A DNA stretch of 64,000 bases from Christensenella sp. UBA7588. Its GTDB lineage: Bacteria > Bacillota > Clostridia > Christensenellales > CAG-917. The notes beneath the pieces were generated by a model. It was not told the origin of the DNA and did not search any database. It saw nothing but the letters and a program-made list of their open reading frames with translations. Position 1 is the first letter of the stretch, and the number at the start of each line of letters is the position of its first letter. Made by a program: the position numbers and the translations under genes. This document shows positions 25,834-35,330 of the stretch, one piece after another. The stretch is from the NCBI GenBank assembly GCA_002478945.1, contig DLKM01000028.1, forward strand, positions 38,017-102,016. The letters are read 5' to 3'.

Positions 25834-26127
25834 TTATTCGGTTACGCTTTCTTTTTGAGCCTCCTCGTCGACGGCGCGTTGATACGCTTCGAGGACTTTG
25901 GATTTCAAATATTCTCTGGTTTCCGAATTTATGGGGTGGGCTATGTCTTTATACTCTCCGTCGGAAGTCTTTTTGGAGGGCATAGCCATAAACACTCCGT
26001 CTTGACTTTCGATGATTTTTATATCGTGCAACGCAAAACAGTCGTCAATCACGATTGACGCAACGCCTTTCAATTTGCCGCTTTCGGTTTTTACGAGCCT
26101 GACTCTCACGTCCGTAACGTTTAACAT
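25834..26127 (-). CDS. spoVG: SpoVG, RNA-binding regulator
   Basis: A 97-residue protein beginning with VTDVRVRLV and carrying GVASIVIDDCFALHDIKII and FMAMPSKK, hallmarks of SpoVG. It is a global RNA/DNA-binding regulator that affects sporulation, septation and envelope genes in Firmicutes. AAGGAGGA precedes the ATG on the minus strand. Divergent from murC with 138 bases between the two starts. The last residues (DEEAQKESVTE) are variable as in other members. Confidence 0.95.
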   Translation of the reverse strand: MLNVTDVRVRLVKTESGKLKGVASIVIDDCFALHDIKIIESQDGVFMAMPSKKTSDGEYKDIAHPINSETREYLKSKVLEAYQRAVDEEAQKESVTE

Positions 26128-26228
26128 TTTATCCTCCTTATCCGCTTACCGCTCATTCTTATGATAACATCGGCGGGAGCGCAATTCAATAGCAACGTGC
26201 GAAGTGTGCGGATACCTATACTATTGTA

Positions 26229-26259
26229 TTGAAACACAATCGGCACTTCGGCATATAAT
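26229..26259 (+). promoter_or_regulatory. murC promoter (leaderless)
   Basis: TATAAT 26254-26259 lies exactly 6 bases before ATG 26266; a TTGAAA at 26229-26234 is the best -35 (19-base spacer). An in-frame ATG at 26260 touches the -10 box and would lie upstream of the transcription start. Confidence 0.6.
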
Positions 26260-26265
26260 ATGGTT

Positions 26266-27648
26266 ATGTTGGAACTCGAAGGGAAAACTGTACATTTTAT
26301 CGGTGTCGGCGGCATATCGTGCAATGCTTTGGCTCGATTCGTTTTGGATTTCGGCGGAAAAGTCAGCGGCAGCGACGCAAAAATCACGCCGATTTGCAAC
26401 GAATTGCGACGACTCGGCGCAACTATTTATCAAGGGGAAAATCCGAATAACGTAAATGCGGATATTGTGGTGTTTTCCACAGCGATAAAACGCGATAATG
26501 CCGAACTGCAAAAAGCAAGAGAACTCGGAGTGCCTATATACGAGCGGCACGAGTTTTTGGGAGAAATTTCAAAACTGTTCGGCGCAAGCGTCGCCGTTGC
26601 GGGAACGCACGGAAAAACAAGCACGACGGCAATGCTCACGCATATTTTGAAAAAGCGGAATTTTCCGTTTTTGTCAATGATAGGCGGAGAGTGTGTAAGT
26701 TTGGGCAACTACGTCAATAATACTTGCGTACATAAAATATCCGAATTGAAGGATTGCGTTTTTATAGCGGAGGCTTGCGAATATAAGCGGCATATGTTGT
26801 CAGTAAAATCGGATGTCGGAGTAGTGACGAACGTCGAGTGCGACCATCCCGATTGTTACGCCGATATTACGGAAGTGCGAGACGCTTTCCGAACGTTCCT
26901 CGAGAAAAGCAAAGTTAAAATCGCGTCTTGCGAAGATATGCAAAATCTGTTTGGAATCGCGGATAAAAATTCAAACGAATTTTGCGTGACGGACGGAGAA
27001 AAAAAGTTCGCGTTTAGACTTCGCGACAAAAATTGCGAGGTATATGAAAACGGAATTTACCGCACGAGTTTTTCGCTTATCGACGACGGAGAGTACAATT
27101 ACAAAAACGCATTGTTTGCGCTTTGCGCGTCGTCGATTCTCGGAGTTCCGCTCAAAGACGGCGCGTCTGCGCTAAAGAGTTATAAAGGCGTAAAACGCAG
27201 ATTTGAAAGAAGCGCGGATATAGACAACGCAAAAGTGTTTTTCGATTTTGCGCATCATCCCAAAGAGATAAGTTGCGTGCTTGAAAGAGCGAAAAAATAC
27301 GGCAAAGTCCTGATTGTTTTTCAGCCTCATACCTATTCGCGCACCAAGGCGTATCTTGACGATTTCGTTCAAGTCTTGGGCGGATGCGACTTTTGCGACG
27401 ACGTGGTTTTGATGCCCGTGTACGCCGCAAGAGAAACGCCTTCGACGGGCGTAGACAGCGACGTTTTGGCAAAGGCAATTTTCGACAAATTTCCACAAAA
27501 GAAAGTTTATCTTGCAAAAGACGCACGCTCAACGCTCGATTATGTAAAATCGCACGCAAAAGACGTCGACGTGATTATGATGATAGGAGCAGGAGATATT
27601 TACGATATGAAGCACTTTATCGAATGCGAAAAAGACAGACTATCGTAA
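26266..27648 (+). CDS. murC: UDP-N-acetylmuramate-L-alanine ligase
   Basis: A 460-residue Mur ligase that adds L-alanine to UDP-MurNAc in the cytoplasm. N-terminal Rossmann motif VHFIGVGGISCNALARF, ATP loop AGTHGKTSTTAML, then NVECDHPDCY and the C-terminal HHPKEI block with the TYSRTKAYLDDF segment. Full length. I chose ATG 26266 since it coincides with the predicted transcription start; ATG 26260 is the alternative. There is no Shine-Dalgarno sequence. Confidence 0.94.
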   Translation: MLELEGKTVHFIGVGGISCNALARFVLDFGGKVSGSDAKITPICNELRRLGATIYQGENPNNVNADIVVFSTAIKRDNAELQKARELGVPIYERHEFLGEISKLFGASVAVAGTHGKTSTTAMLTHILKKRNFPFLSMIGGECVSLGNYVNNTCVHKISELKDCVFIAEACEYKRHMLSVKSDVGVVTNVECDHPDCYADITEVRDAFRTFLEKSKVKIASCEDMQNLFGIADKNSNEFCVTDGEKKFAFRLRDKNCEVYENGIYRTSFSLIDDGEYNYKNALFALCASSILGVPLKDGASALKSYKGVKRRFERSADIDNAKVFFDFAHHPKEISCVLERAKKYGKVLIVFQPHTYSRTKAYLDDFVQVLGGCDFCDDVVLMPVYAARETPSTGVDSDVLAKAIFDKFPQKKVYLAKDARSTLDYVKSHAKDVDVIMMIGAGDIYDMKHFIECEKDRLS

Positions 27649-27652
27649 TATT

Positions 27653-27678
27653 TATATATGCGCATTTGCACATATATA
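27653..27678. repeat. Small palindrome after murC
   Basis: TATATATGCGC-ATTT-GCACATATATA folds into a hairpin with one mismatch. Its core is nearly identical to the palindrome at 25648-25663 in the spoVG downstream gap, suggesting a short repeated palindrome family. Confidence 0.45.
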
Positions 27679-27701
27679 GATATGTAAATAGGCACAAAAA
27701 C

Positions 27702-27732
27702 AAATACGAGGATACCTCGTATTTATTTTTTT
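27702..27732. terminator. Bidirectional terminator between murC and the DUF4363 gene
   Basis: AAATACGAGG (27702-27711), loop ATA, CCTCGTATTT (27715-27724), with A-rich left and T-rich right flanks. Serves convergent genes. Confidence 0.85.
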
Positions 27733-27764
27733 GCATTTGAGAAACGAATCCGTAGCGAATAGTG

Positions 27765-28142
27765 TCAGATTATGTCCTCTGCGTTGAAATCGAGCAACTG
27801 TCTTATGTTTTTGCCCATCACTATCAGCGAGTGACATTTTGATAAAGCGTTTTGATAATCTCCGCATCGGAGCGAACCCTCCGTCTCTCCGAGAGCCACC
27901 GAAAACGCTCTTACGTCGGGAGAATAGGCAAAAAGTTCTATATACATTCTTCGCTTTTCCCACCATTGCGAGAGGTCTTTTAGCTTAATCAACGCGTCGT
28001 CGCTCTGCATTGTTATCGATTGCTCGAGGTCTTTCAAATCCTCGTCGAGTTTGTCGAAAGTGCGGTTGATATAATAGTTTTCAAGCACTCCGCCCGTAAT
28101 AATCAATACGAGTACGATAACCGCAAAAACCACTCTTTTCAT
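27765..28142 (-). CDS. DUF4363 membrane-anchored protein
   Basis: A 125-residue protein with an N-terminal membrane segment (residues 4-22) and a helical extracytoplasmic part (FDKLDEDLKDLEQSI, KDLSQWWEKRRMYIELF). This matches DUF4363 proteins, which are nearly always next to DUF421 genes, as here: its ATG overlaps the DUF421 stop by 4 bases. Function unknown. Confidence 0.82.
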   Translation of the reverse strand: MKRVVFAVIVLVLIITGGVLENYYINRTFDKLDEDLKDLEQSITMQSDDALIKLKDLSQWWEKRRMYIELFAYSPDVRAFSVALGETEGSLRCGDYQNALSKCHSLIVMGKNIRQLLDFNAEDII

Positions 28143-28879
28143 CTTACTTCCTCTTTGAGCGTCACTTGCGGATTGTTGGTGGAAGGCGTAAGAGACGTCG
28201 AAATATAATCTTCTTTGTACGGTTGTATGAACACGTCGTCTCCCGCGACGAGCGCAACGAGTACGTTTTGCTGTTTTACGTTGAGATTTGAAAGAAGTTT
28301 AAGCATTTTTTCTTTTGTTTCTCCGTCGAGTTTGGACAGATTTTCAGCGACAAATTCGCCCTCCACGATTATCGCAACGGGGATTTGCGCTTCGTCGACG
28401 TTCATATTTACGTCATCGGGGCATAGCGGACGATTTTGCGCTTTCGGCATAACGCTCAGGTTGCCGTTCGTTTCTAGAATTGCGTATTCGACCTCGCTCG
28501 GATTGAAATAACCTGCGCCTCGCAACGCTTCCATAACGTCGTCGACGTTGAGATTGAGTTCTTTCATTATATCGGGCAGGATGTTGCCTTTTTCGATGAT
28601 GATAATCGGTTTTCCGTTGAGAAATTTGCGGAATTTGATGCTTTTCGTCGCAAGTTTCGTGATGAGAATATGCACCAAAAACAGCGAAAATACGGGAATG
28701 ACTCCGTACAAAATCGGAATAGACGCGTCTGCCATAGGAATGCATACGAGGTCGCTTGCGACAAGCGTTATTGCAAGTTCGAAAGGTTGCAATTCGCCGA
28801 GTTGTCGCTTGCCCATCAATCGCATTGCCACAAGCAGTACGAAATACAATACGAGACTTCTTATAAACAAATTCAGCAT
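28139..28879 (-). CDS. DUF421 (YetF/YdfR-like) membrane protein
   Basis: A 246-residue protein: three membrane segments in the first 85 residues (SLVLYFVLLVAMRLMGKRQLGELQPFE is the family signature) and a soluble cytoplasmic domain with GKPIIIIEKGNI and LRGAGYFNPSEVEYAILE. In Bacillus, homologues are linked to spore germination and stress. No convincing Shine-Dalgarno sequence precedes the ATG; TATAAA lies 12 bases upstream, so the leader is very short. Forms an operon with the DUF4363 gene. Confidence 0.88.
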   Translation of the reverse strand: MLNLFIRSLVLYFVLLVAMRLMGKRQLGELQPFELAITLVASDLVCIPMADASIPILYGVIPVFSLFLVHILITKLATKSIKFRKFLNGKPIIIIEKGNILPDIMKELNLNVDDVMEALRGAGYFNPSEVEYAILETNGNLSVMPKAQNRPLCPDDVNMNVDEAQIPVAIIVEGEFVAENLSKLDGETKEKMLKLLSNLNVKQQNVLVALVAGDDVFIQPYKEDYISTSLTPSTNNPQVTLKEEVR

Positions 28880-28912
28880 AGCCGTAGTGTGTTTATAAGG
28901 TATGTTTTTATA

Positions 28913-30592
28913 CTACGCCGTCAGTTTTTGCTCCTTGCGGCCTGTTCGAGTGCCGTAATCGTGCTTTTTGCGGCGTTTTGACGAGCTTTTTCGCCTATCT
29001 TCGAGCGTTGCTTCGGGCGTGGAAGTCGCGGCGTTACGGCGTGATTTTGCGGTGTGTTTCGCGTGACGTTCGGACGGCTTTTTATTATGCTTGCACGCCG
29101 TGTCTACGTTGGGCTTTAACATCTTTATACAAGCGGCAATATCTACGATTTTGAAAGCGTTGACAATCAAAAAGAAAAAGAAAACGACGTATACGCCCAC
29201 AACTATTACCGTCGTTATATGTCCTGCGTAAGTCCTTAAAAGTCTTGCCGAGAAAAACGCCGAAACCGATAGCAAAACGCTTGAAAAAACCATCGGAGCG
29301 GTCTTTTTGAGATTGAGGAAAGAGCCGACTTCTTTTTTGAGGACGACTAAATTGCACATCGATACGATGCAGAAACAAAGTCCCGTTGCAACGGCCATAG
29401 AGTAGACTCCGATAACTTTTGGCAAGAAGAATATGCAAGGAAGCATCGAAAGCGCGCCGATTATAGTAAAAATCAGAGTGTAGCGTTCTTTTCCGAGGGA
29501 GTTTACCATAGGCGTTGTCGCTTGCGCCGTTGCTATCGGGAAAATGATAAGCGAACAGTATGACACGAATCTGCCTGCCTGTTCGTCGGCAAAAAGAAGT
29601 TTGCCGAGACTTTGACCGAGCGGCATATATAAGGCAAAAAAGAAACTTGCGATAACCACCGCAAACAGCAGCGACGAGGATAATTTGGCTCTTACGGCCT
29701 CAATATCGTTTTGTTTACGCAGTTGCGCGACGTCGGGCGTGAGAACCACCGAAAGCGCGCTGACAAAGGTTACGGGCGCCATAATCAAAGGCAGAGCCAT
29801 ACCTGCCACTCGTCCGTATTCTGCGGTGGCTTGCGCGACGCTCATTCCCGACGATACGAGGAGTTGCGGAATTACCAAAGCCGTCAGAGACGCGCCGAGC
29901 GACGATATAATACGAGTTGCAGACAGCGGTATCGTGCGCATCGTCAAATCTTTGAAGCCGCTCGGCTTGCTTATGCGCCCTCCTGCGACGAAATACAGAA
30001 CGGCGAGAATAATCACGCAGGTTGCGTCTGAAATGGTAAATGCAAGCGCGATGCCGTTTGCGCCGACTAAGGTCGATATGATTCCGCTTGCAAAAATCAT
30101 AGAAAGCACGATTCGCACCGCTTCGTCTATCAGTTCCGTGGACGAAAACGCCAAAAACTTTTTTCTGCCCCAAAACCAACTGCGTAACGAAGCGTAAATC
30201 GTCGACGTTATAAGCGACGGCAACATTATGAAGAATATCGGCAAGCATTGCGGATTTGAAAAGAGGGGAGAGAGTTTGTCCCCGAGCGCGTAAAATACGG
30301 CGCAGATAACGGACGATAGCAAAACGCCGAGTATCAGCGACGCGGTTGTGAGGGAGTTTTGTTTTTTTATTCCGCCGTTTACCGTCGCTTCGGCAACTTT
30401 GCGTGACAATACGACGGGCGCGCCTGCCGTTATAGTGATAAGCATCAAAAGCACGCTGAGGGCAATCTGATACTGTCCGACGACTTCCGCTCCGAGCGCG
30501 CGAGACATCCACATCTTGAATACGAAAGAAATCAGCCTCGTCACGATTGAAAAACCCGTTACTATGGTAAACGATTTTGCCGTGTTATTCAT
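28913..30592 (-). CDS. SpoVB/MurJ-type polysaccharide or lipid II flippase (MVF/MATE-like)
   Basis: A 559-residue integral membrane protein with about 14 hydrophobic segments. The start FTIVTGFSIVTRLISFVFKMWMSR and GAEVVGQYQIALSV are typical of SpoVB and relatives in the MVF family. These export lipid-linked precursors for spore cortex or envelope polymers. A basic tail of about 70 residues (Lys/Arg/Ser/Thr-rich) follows the last membrane segment. The frame extends to 30694, but Met at 30592 starts the family region and has TATACT 6 bases before it, so the transcript is probably leaderless. Confidence 0.85.
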   Translation of the reverse strand: MNNTAKSFTIVTGFSIVTRLISFVFKMWMSRALGAEVVGQYQIALSVLLMLITITAGAPVVLSRKVAEATVNGGIKKQNSLTTASLILGVLLSSVICAVFYALGDKLSPLFSNPQCLPIFFIMLPSLITSTIYASLRSWFWGRKKFLAFSSTELIDEAVRIVLSMIFASGIISTLVGANGIALAFTISDATCVIILAVLYFVAGGRISKPSGFKDLTMRTIPLSATRIISSLGASLTALVIPQLLVSSGMSVAQATAEYGRVAGMALPLIMAPVTFVSALSVVLTPDVAQLRKQNDIEAVRAKLSSSLLFAVVIASFFFALYMPLGQSLGKLLFADEQAGRFVSYCSLIIFPIATAQATTPMVNSLGKERYTLIFTIIGALSMLPCIFFLPKVIGVYSMAVATGLCFCIVSMCNLVVLKKEVGSFLNLKKTAPMVFSSVLLSVSAFFSARLLRTYAGHITTVIVVGVYVVFFFFLIVNAFKIVDIAACIKMLKPNVDTACKHNKKPSERHAKHTAKSRRNAATSTPEATLEDRRKSSSKRRKKHDYGTRTGRKEQKLTA

Positions 30593-30604
30593 ATATGGAG
30601 TATA
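30593..30604 (-). promoter_or_regulatory. Leaderless -10 box of the flippase gene
   Basis: On the minus strand TATACT (30604-30599), then CCATAT, then the ATG at 30592. No recognisable -35 or ribosome binding site. Confidence 0.45.
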
Positions 30605-30673
30605 TGATAATAGATAATTAAAAATTAGTAATAATAATTGCGGAGGCGTTGCCGTTTGCAAATCTTGAGCAAA

Positions 30674-30703
30674 AAAAAGCACTTGCGGTTGCAAGTGCTT
30701 TTT
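30674..30703 (-). terminator. Terminator of the large lipoprotein gene
   Basis: AAAAAGCACTTGC (30674-30686), loop GGTT, GCAAGTGCTTTTT (30691-30703). Symmetric, so it can act on both strands; on the minus strand it ends the 1469-residue protein's mRNA. Confidence 0.85.
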
Positions 30704-30721
30704 CGTTAAGGTTTGGGTTGA

Positions 30722-33700
30722 TTATTCTTTGTTGTCGTCGTATTTGTCGCGCTTTGCATCGAGGGAAGGAGTTTCAATCGGAGTTGCGACTTTCTTTTCT
30801 TTCTTCTTCGCAATCGGCTTTCTGACCTTGCGTACGACGTACACGATAACTACGATGATGATGAGCAGTCCGAGAACGATTGTCGGAATCATCCACCACA
30901 ATGCTTCGGTGTTGAACGTACGAGACGGGGTGGTGTTGTTGTCATCGTTGTTGTTGTCGTCATCGTCTGCGGTACCTTTGTTTTCTGACGTTACGGTACG
31001 TTTCTTGACGGTTTCGCTTGCCGTTGCATTGTCAAAATCTTGTTCGGTTACTTTCTTAATCGTAACGTCGTCGAACATTGCGTAACCGTTGGTAAGTCCA
31101 GTTACTACGTCTTCGCCGTCAACCACGTTCGAAATGTATTTTCCGAGCGAGAGCTTGAGGGATACAGACGTGACGTCCTCGTTGAGAGTTTTGACATAGA
31201 ACTTGTATTCGGTAAATGCGTCTGCACGAACCGCTTCGAATATGAACGGATTGTCGACTTCGTTGGAAGAACCGAGGTAAAGTTCGATATAAGCGCCTGC
31301 TTTTTCGTCGGTATTGAGGCCGTACGTTCTTACGAATACGCTGACTTCGTAGTAGCTTTGCTCTTTCATCGTTACGGAGGAGCCGGAGTAAGTGTACGCG
31401 CTCTTTTCCATATTGTTGATTACGAGCATTTGGTTGCCGCTGTGAGCGTAAAGTTCGTTGACGGGAATCCAGTTTTCGGCTTGCAATTTCGCAAGTTTTG
31501 CCTTTTGAATTGCTTCGACGACCGCTTCTTTATCGGGGAGGTCTTTATATTCGTCTTTGTCTTTTTCTTCCTCGTACTCTTTGTCGGAGACTTTGATGTC
31601 TTCGAGTTTGTAATCGTCGCCGAGGATGCCGACGTATTCGACGTTGTTACCGTCTTTGTCTTTGACGGTCTTTACTTCGTAGTAACCGCCTGCGACGTAG
31701 ATGATGCCGCTCTTGGTGTTGCTCGAGCTTTGGTTTGTACCCGTCGTTCCCGTCCAACCGTTGGGAGTGGAGAGAGAACCTCTGGATTCAACCGAGCTGG
31801 AAAGTGCGTCGAAACTGTCCGTAAGGAAGGAGAGTTTGTGAACGTTGTTGCTCTCGACTGCTTCGTTGTAGTCGGATTCGTCGATAGAAGTGTAATATAC
31901 GTTATCGAAGAATACGTTGCCCTTGGATGCTGCTTTTTGAGCCTTGATGGCTTTTTTGATTACGTTTGCGTCGGTGTTCTCGTCGTAATCGGGATTTGCT
32001 GCTCTTTCCGCTTCGATTTCGGCATCGGTAACTTCGATGTCGGTGTAGTCAACGTTATCGCCGAGCCACAAGTTGAGCTTGGTGGAGACGCTTGCCTGAC
32101 CTACTTCGATGTAGAACGTGTATTTTGTCCATTCGGTGCCGTTGCCCGTAATCGTGAAGGAGCTTACGCCTGCCGTGAGTGAAGATTCGCCGGAGAGATA
32201 GATGTTCGCTTTGGTTTCGCCGACAGTCTTTGCGTACACGGAGATTCTGTAGTAAGTGTTGGACGAGAGCGTAACGCTCGAGGATGCAAATCCTACCGCA
32301 TAGCCCTTGGACGACGCGCTGTTGTTGCCTATTGCAAGAACGTGACCTTTCTTGCCGGGGAGTGAACCGAGGACTTCCGCAGAGGTTGTCTTGTCGACCG
32401 ACGGATAGAATCCGTTGAAGTCGATAGTGTTAGCGAATGCGGCGTTTGCCTGATTGCTTGCCGTGAAGGAGAGACCGTCCGTCGTGTTGAACTTGATAAC
32501 GCCTGCCACGAGGTTGGAATCGGCGGTGTTTGCGCCGAGTTTGTTGTCGCTGATAGTCCAATCGCTCGGAGTTGCCGCAACGTTTTGGTCCTCGAGACCT
32601 TTGCCTTCTTCGAGGTTTTTGTCGTCAAGGTCGTAGCTGTCGAAGCTGCCGTTCTTGAATGCGTAAGACAAGCTGGAAGAAAGGTCGATTGCCTTGCTGT
32701 AAGTGCCTGTAGACGTCGAGGAGTAAGTGGAGTGAGATACTTCCGAACCGTTTATGTTGGTAACGAACAAGGAGCCTTTTGCAAGCGTGGACGCCGTCCA
32801 ACGAGTGCCTGTGCCGAGAGCGAACTTGAACGCGATGTCAACATTTCTGTCGTTTGCGCCGGTAATGACCACGGTAAGCTCGCACCAGTCGTTTTGATAC
32901 TTGTCGTAGTCGGTGGTGTTAATCTTGGAGAACGTTGCCAAAGTGGTGTCGTCCTCGTCTGCTCCGTTCTTTTTGAGAACGTAGACGTATGCGCCGCTGG
33001 TGGATTTGACGTCTTGCGTCTTAATCCACAAGGAAATGCGGTAATATTTGTTCTTCTCAATCGTTATGGTGTTTGTTTCCACTTCGTAGTAACTTTCGGA
33101 GGAAGCGTGCATCATATATGCGACAGGATTGAGAATTTCATAGGGTTTGTCGGGATAAGTGCCTTTGCCGCCCGTCGTATCGAGGAATCTTTCTTCGTTT
33201 TCGATGCTTACGACGCCGTCGCTGATGATGCCGTCGATAATCGGATTGGTCACTTTAGAGGTGTCGTATTTGCTCGACCAACCGGAGGGAACACCCGAAC
33301 CGAGGGGTTCCACAACGCCGTCCATCGAACTCTTGTTGGTATCGGATTCGAGCATATCGGCGAGCATATTAGTCGTGGTAAGGTCAACGACGATGCTCGT
33401 CAATGAGTCGTTTCCGGAGCAGTCGAGAGTTTGGTCTGCATTTGCACCGTCGGTGGGGAATTGGCTGTCCTCGAGTTCGTTGAGGTTAAGTCCGTCGACA
33501 AATACCCAACCGGACGAGAAAGTGCCGTTTGCGTTGTAAACGGTCTTTTTGTTGTATGTGCCGGCAGTATTGCTGTTGGTGCCTTCCGTGCCGAGCCAAA
33601 TGCTCATATTGTAGCTATAGTTTTTGAACTGGTTGCCTTTGATATAGAAGGTGTAGGTCGTCCAACCCGTCATACCCTTTCCGGCTACGGTCGGGTCTTG

Positions 33701-35131
33701 CGGATTTAAGGAAGCGTCGTTGTCGACGTCAAGTGCCTTTTCGCCCACGAGGAAGTCGTTGGAGGGGTTGGAACAGATGCCTTTGATAACGATGTCTTTG
33801 CCGTCGTTACCCGTAAGGATAAGAGATACGCCCGCGCCGTGAATGTTGTATGCGAACAAATCTACGGACAATGCGTACATCTTGTTGCGCTCGATGGTTA
33901 TCGTGCGTGAAGATTTGATGCTTTGTGCCGTGAGATATTGTTGAGACATCATAAACACGTTGGAGCCTATAACGGATTGCGCTCTGCCTGTCGTGAAGAT
34001 GGAGTCTTTGATGCCTTCGAGCATATCGGCAGGTTTATAATCTTTCAATTCGCCCAAAGAATAGCTGTTGGAGTAGGAGCCGTAATCTTCCGCGAAATTC
34101 TTGAGATTGATTATGCCGTTGTATCTGTATCCCGTGGGGGCTACGTCGTCTTTACCGCTGTTGCCTGCGACCAAAGACCAGCCGTTGGGTGCGCCGGAGG
34201 GACCTACGACTGTGGAACCGAAATCGAAACGACCGTTGGGAACTTTCAAAGTAGCGGTGGTAACGGATTTGTCCTTACCTTCGTTTTGATTTTGAAGTTC
34301 GTCTGCAACCGCTTGTGCGTATACTTCGGAGCCTTTTTCTTCGATTTGTTCGAGAGAGAGGTTGTCAAACACGGCGTAACCGGTGGAGAGACCGCTTTGG
34401 TCTGCGGAAGTCGCTCTGCCGAGACCGAGCATAACGTTCAAAGACGTGGAAGAAACCGCAGACGCTTCGATGACTACCTGATAGGTTTTCCAAGTGTCGT
34501 TGGTGTCGATACCCTTGATTTCGGCATAAGTGTTGGAGCTGACGTAGATGCGTGCGCCGCGTTCTGCTTCGTTGCTGCCGCCGATGTTGTGGGTAAGCAC
34601 GTCAACGCTGAGTCTGTAATAGCCGCCCTTTTCGAGAGTGAAGGAAGTGGAGGTGTAACCGTATGCCGTGGGGCCGTGAACGGTTTTGCCGTCCGAATCC
34701 GTGCCTTCTTCGGGCATATAGACCATCAAAGAGTGCTTGTATTCGCGATTTGCATATCTTCCGTCTGCGACAAGCAAGTTGTAAAGGGCGTCTTGTTGGT
34801 CGTCCCACTTGCTCTTGTTTGCGTCGTAAAGAGCCTTATCGAGGCTGATGACGCCCGCCGTTACGTCGGATTTGTAACTGCCGGAAGAAAACATCTTCGC
34901 GCCTGTCCAACCCGTTACGGAACGAGGATAGGTCGTTACGTTCGAATCGATAACCTTGAAGTCGCCGTTTTTGATGAGGAGACCCTCCGTCTCTTTAACG
35001 GTTTCGGTTGTATTGTTCGAATTGCCGCCGTTGTTGTCGCTGTTGTCGTTGCACGCGACAAGCATACACGATGAAAGTGCGATAATCGCAATCATCATAA
35101 GTGCTAAAACTACAAATTTTTTCTTGTTCAT
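30722..35131 (-). CDS. Giant surface lipoprotein with five repeated beta-sandwich modules and C-terminal membrane anchor
   Basis: A 1469-residue exported protein. Signal peptide with lipobox LVAC (Cys27), an Asn/Gly/Asp linker, then five tandem modules of about 220-280 residues. Each module opens with an NGxF...P.GW-like line (NGDFKVIDS; NGRFDFGST; NGSFDSYDL), has a Y-Y-R-(L/I)-S-V strand, a W-x-x-Y-x-F-Y-(I/V) strand and ends with GYAVFDNLSL-like text. This resembles CBM4/9-type carbohydrate-binding sandwiches. A single membrane segment at 1411-1434 and a basic tail end the protein. No catalytic domain is seen. Only a weak ACAGG precedes the ATG. Confidence 0.8.
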   Translation of the reverse strand: MNKKKFVVLALMMIAIIALSSCMLVACNDNSDNNGGNSNNTTETVKETEGLLIKNGDFKVIDSNVTTYPRSVTGWTGAKMFSSGSYKSDVTAGVISLDKALYDANKSKWDDQQDALYNLLVADGRYANREYKHSLMVYMPEEGTDSDGKTVHGPTAYGYTSTSFTLEKGGYYRLSVDVLTHNIGGSNEAERGARIYVSSNTYAEIKGIDTNDTWKTYQVVIEASAVSSTSLNVMLGLGRATSADQSGLSTGYAVFDNLSLEQIEEKGSEVYAQAVADELQNQNEGKDKSVTTATLKVPNGRFDFGSTVVGPSGAPNGWSLVAGNSGKDDVAPTGYRYNGIINLKNFAEDYGSYSNSYSLGELKDYKPADMLEGIKDSIFTTGRAQSVIGSNVFMMSQQYLTAQSIKSSRTITIERNKMYALSVDLFAYNIHGAGVSLILTGNDGKDIVIKGICSNPSNDFLVGEKALDVDNDASLNPQDPTVAGKGMTGWTTYTFYIKGNQFKNYSYNMSIWLGTEGTNSNTAGTYNKKTVYNANGTFSSGWVFVDGLNLNELEDSQFPTDGANADQTLDCSGNDSLTSIVVDLTTTNMLADMLESDTNKSSMDGVVEPLGSGVPSGWSSKYDTSKVTNPIIDGIISDGVVSIENEERFLDTTGGKGTYPDKPYEILNPVAYMMHASSESYYEVETNTITIEKNKYYRISLWIKTQDVKSTSGAYVYVLKKNGADEDDTTLATFSKINTTDYDKYQNDWCELTVVITGANDRNVDIAFKFALGTGTRWTASTLAKGSLFVTNINGSEVSHSTYSSTSTGTYSKAIDLSSSLSYAFKNGSFDSYDLDDKNLEEGKGLEDQNVAATPSDWTISDNKLGANTADSNLVAGVIKFNTTDGLSFTASNQANAAFANTIDFNGFYPSVDKTTSAEVLGSLPGKKGHVLAIGNNSASSKGYAVGFASSSVTLSSNTYYRISVYAKTVGETKANIYLSGESSLTAGVSSFTITGNGTEWTKYTFYIEVGQASVSTKLNLWLGDNVDYTDIEVTDAEIEAERAANPDYDENTDANVIKKAIKAQKAASKGNVFFDNVYYTSIDESDYNEAVESNNVHKLSFLTDSFDALSSSVESRGSLSTPNGWTGTTGTNQSSSNTKSGIIYVAGGYYEVKTVKDKDGNNVEYVGILGDDYKLEDIKVSDKEYEEEKDKDEYKDLPDKEAVVEAIQKAKLAKLQAENWIPVNELYAHSGNQMLVINNMEKSAYTYSGSSVTMKEQSYYEVSVFVRTYGLNTDEKAGAYIELYLGSSNEVDNPFIFEAVRADAFTEYKFYVKTLNEDVTSVSLKLSLGKYISNVVDGEDVVTGLTNGYAMFDDVTIKKVTEQDFDNATASETVKKRTVTSENKGTADDDDNNNDDNNTTPSRTFNTEALWWMIPTIVLGLLIIIVVIVYVVRKVRKPIAKKKEKKVATPIETPSLDAKRDKYDDNKE

Positions 35132-35330
35132 ACCAAACCTGTAAAAGATTTATTTTGCTCGGACTTGCGTCCTTTATTGTTGCCGATTTTCGATTTTCTG
35201 CGCGCAATCGCTTGCGTATACGCACGTTATGCGCACATAAATTTATCAATATGCTTTGTTATTCTAATACAAATACATTATTTTTGCAATAAAAAATCAT
35301 ACTTTCTTCCATTTTAATAAAAATAAAGAT

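Noticed and set aside
31040..35074. Long plus-strand frames (380, 273 and 383 codons) over the giant lipoprotein
   Set aside because: Repetitive biased codon use of the minus-strand gene leaves the opposite strand open; the products are Val/Phe/Gly-rich without family motifs.
30722..35131. DNA-level tandem repeats in the giant lipoprotein gene
   Set aside because: The modules are similar only in protein pattern; nucleotide sequences are too different for a recent expansion.
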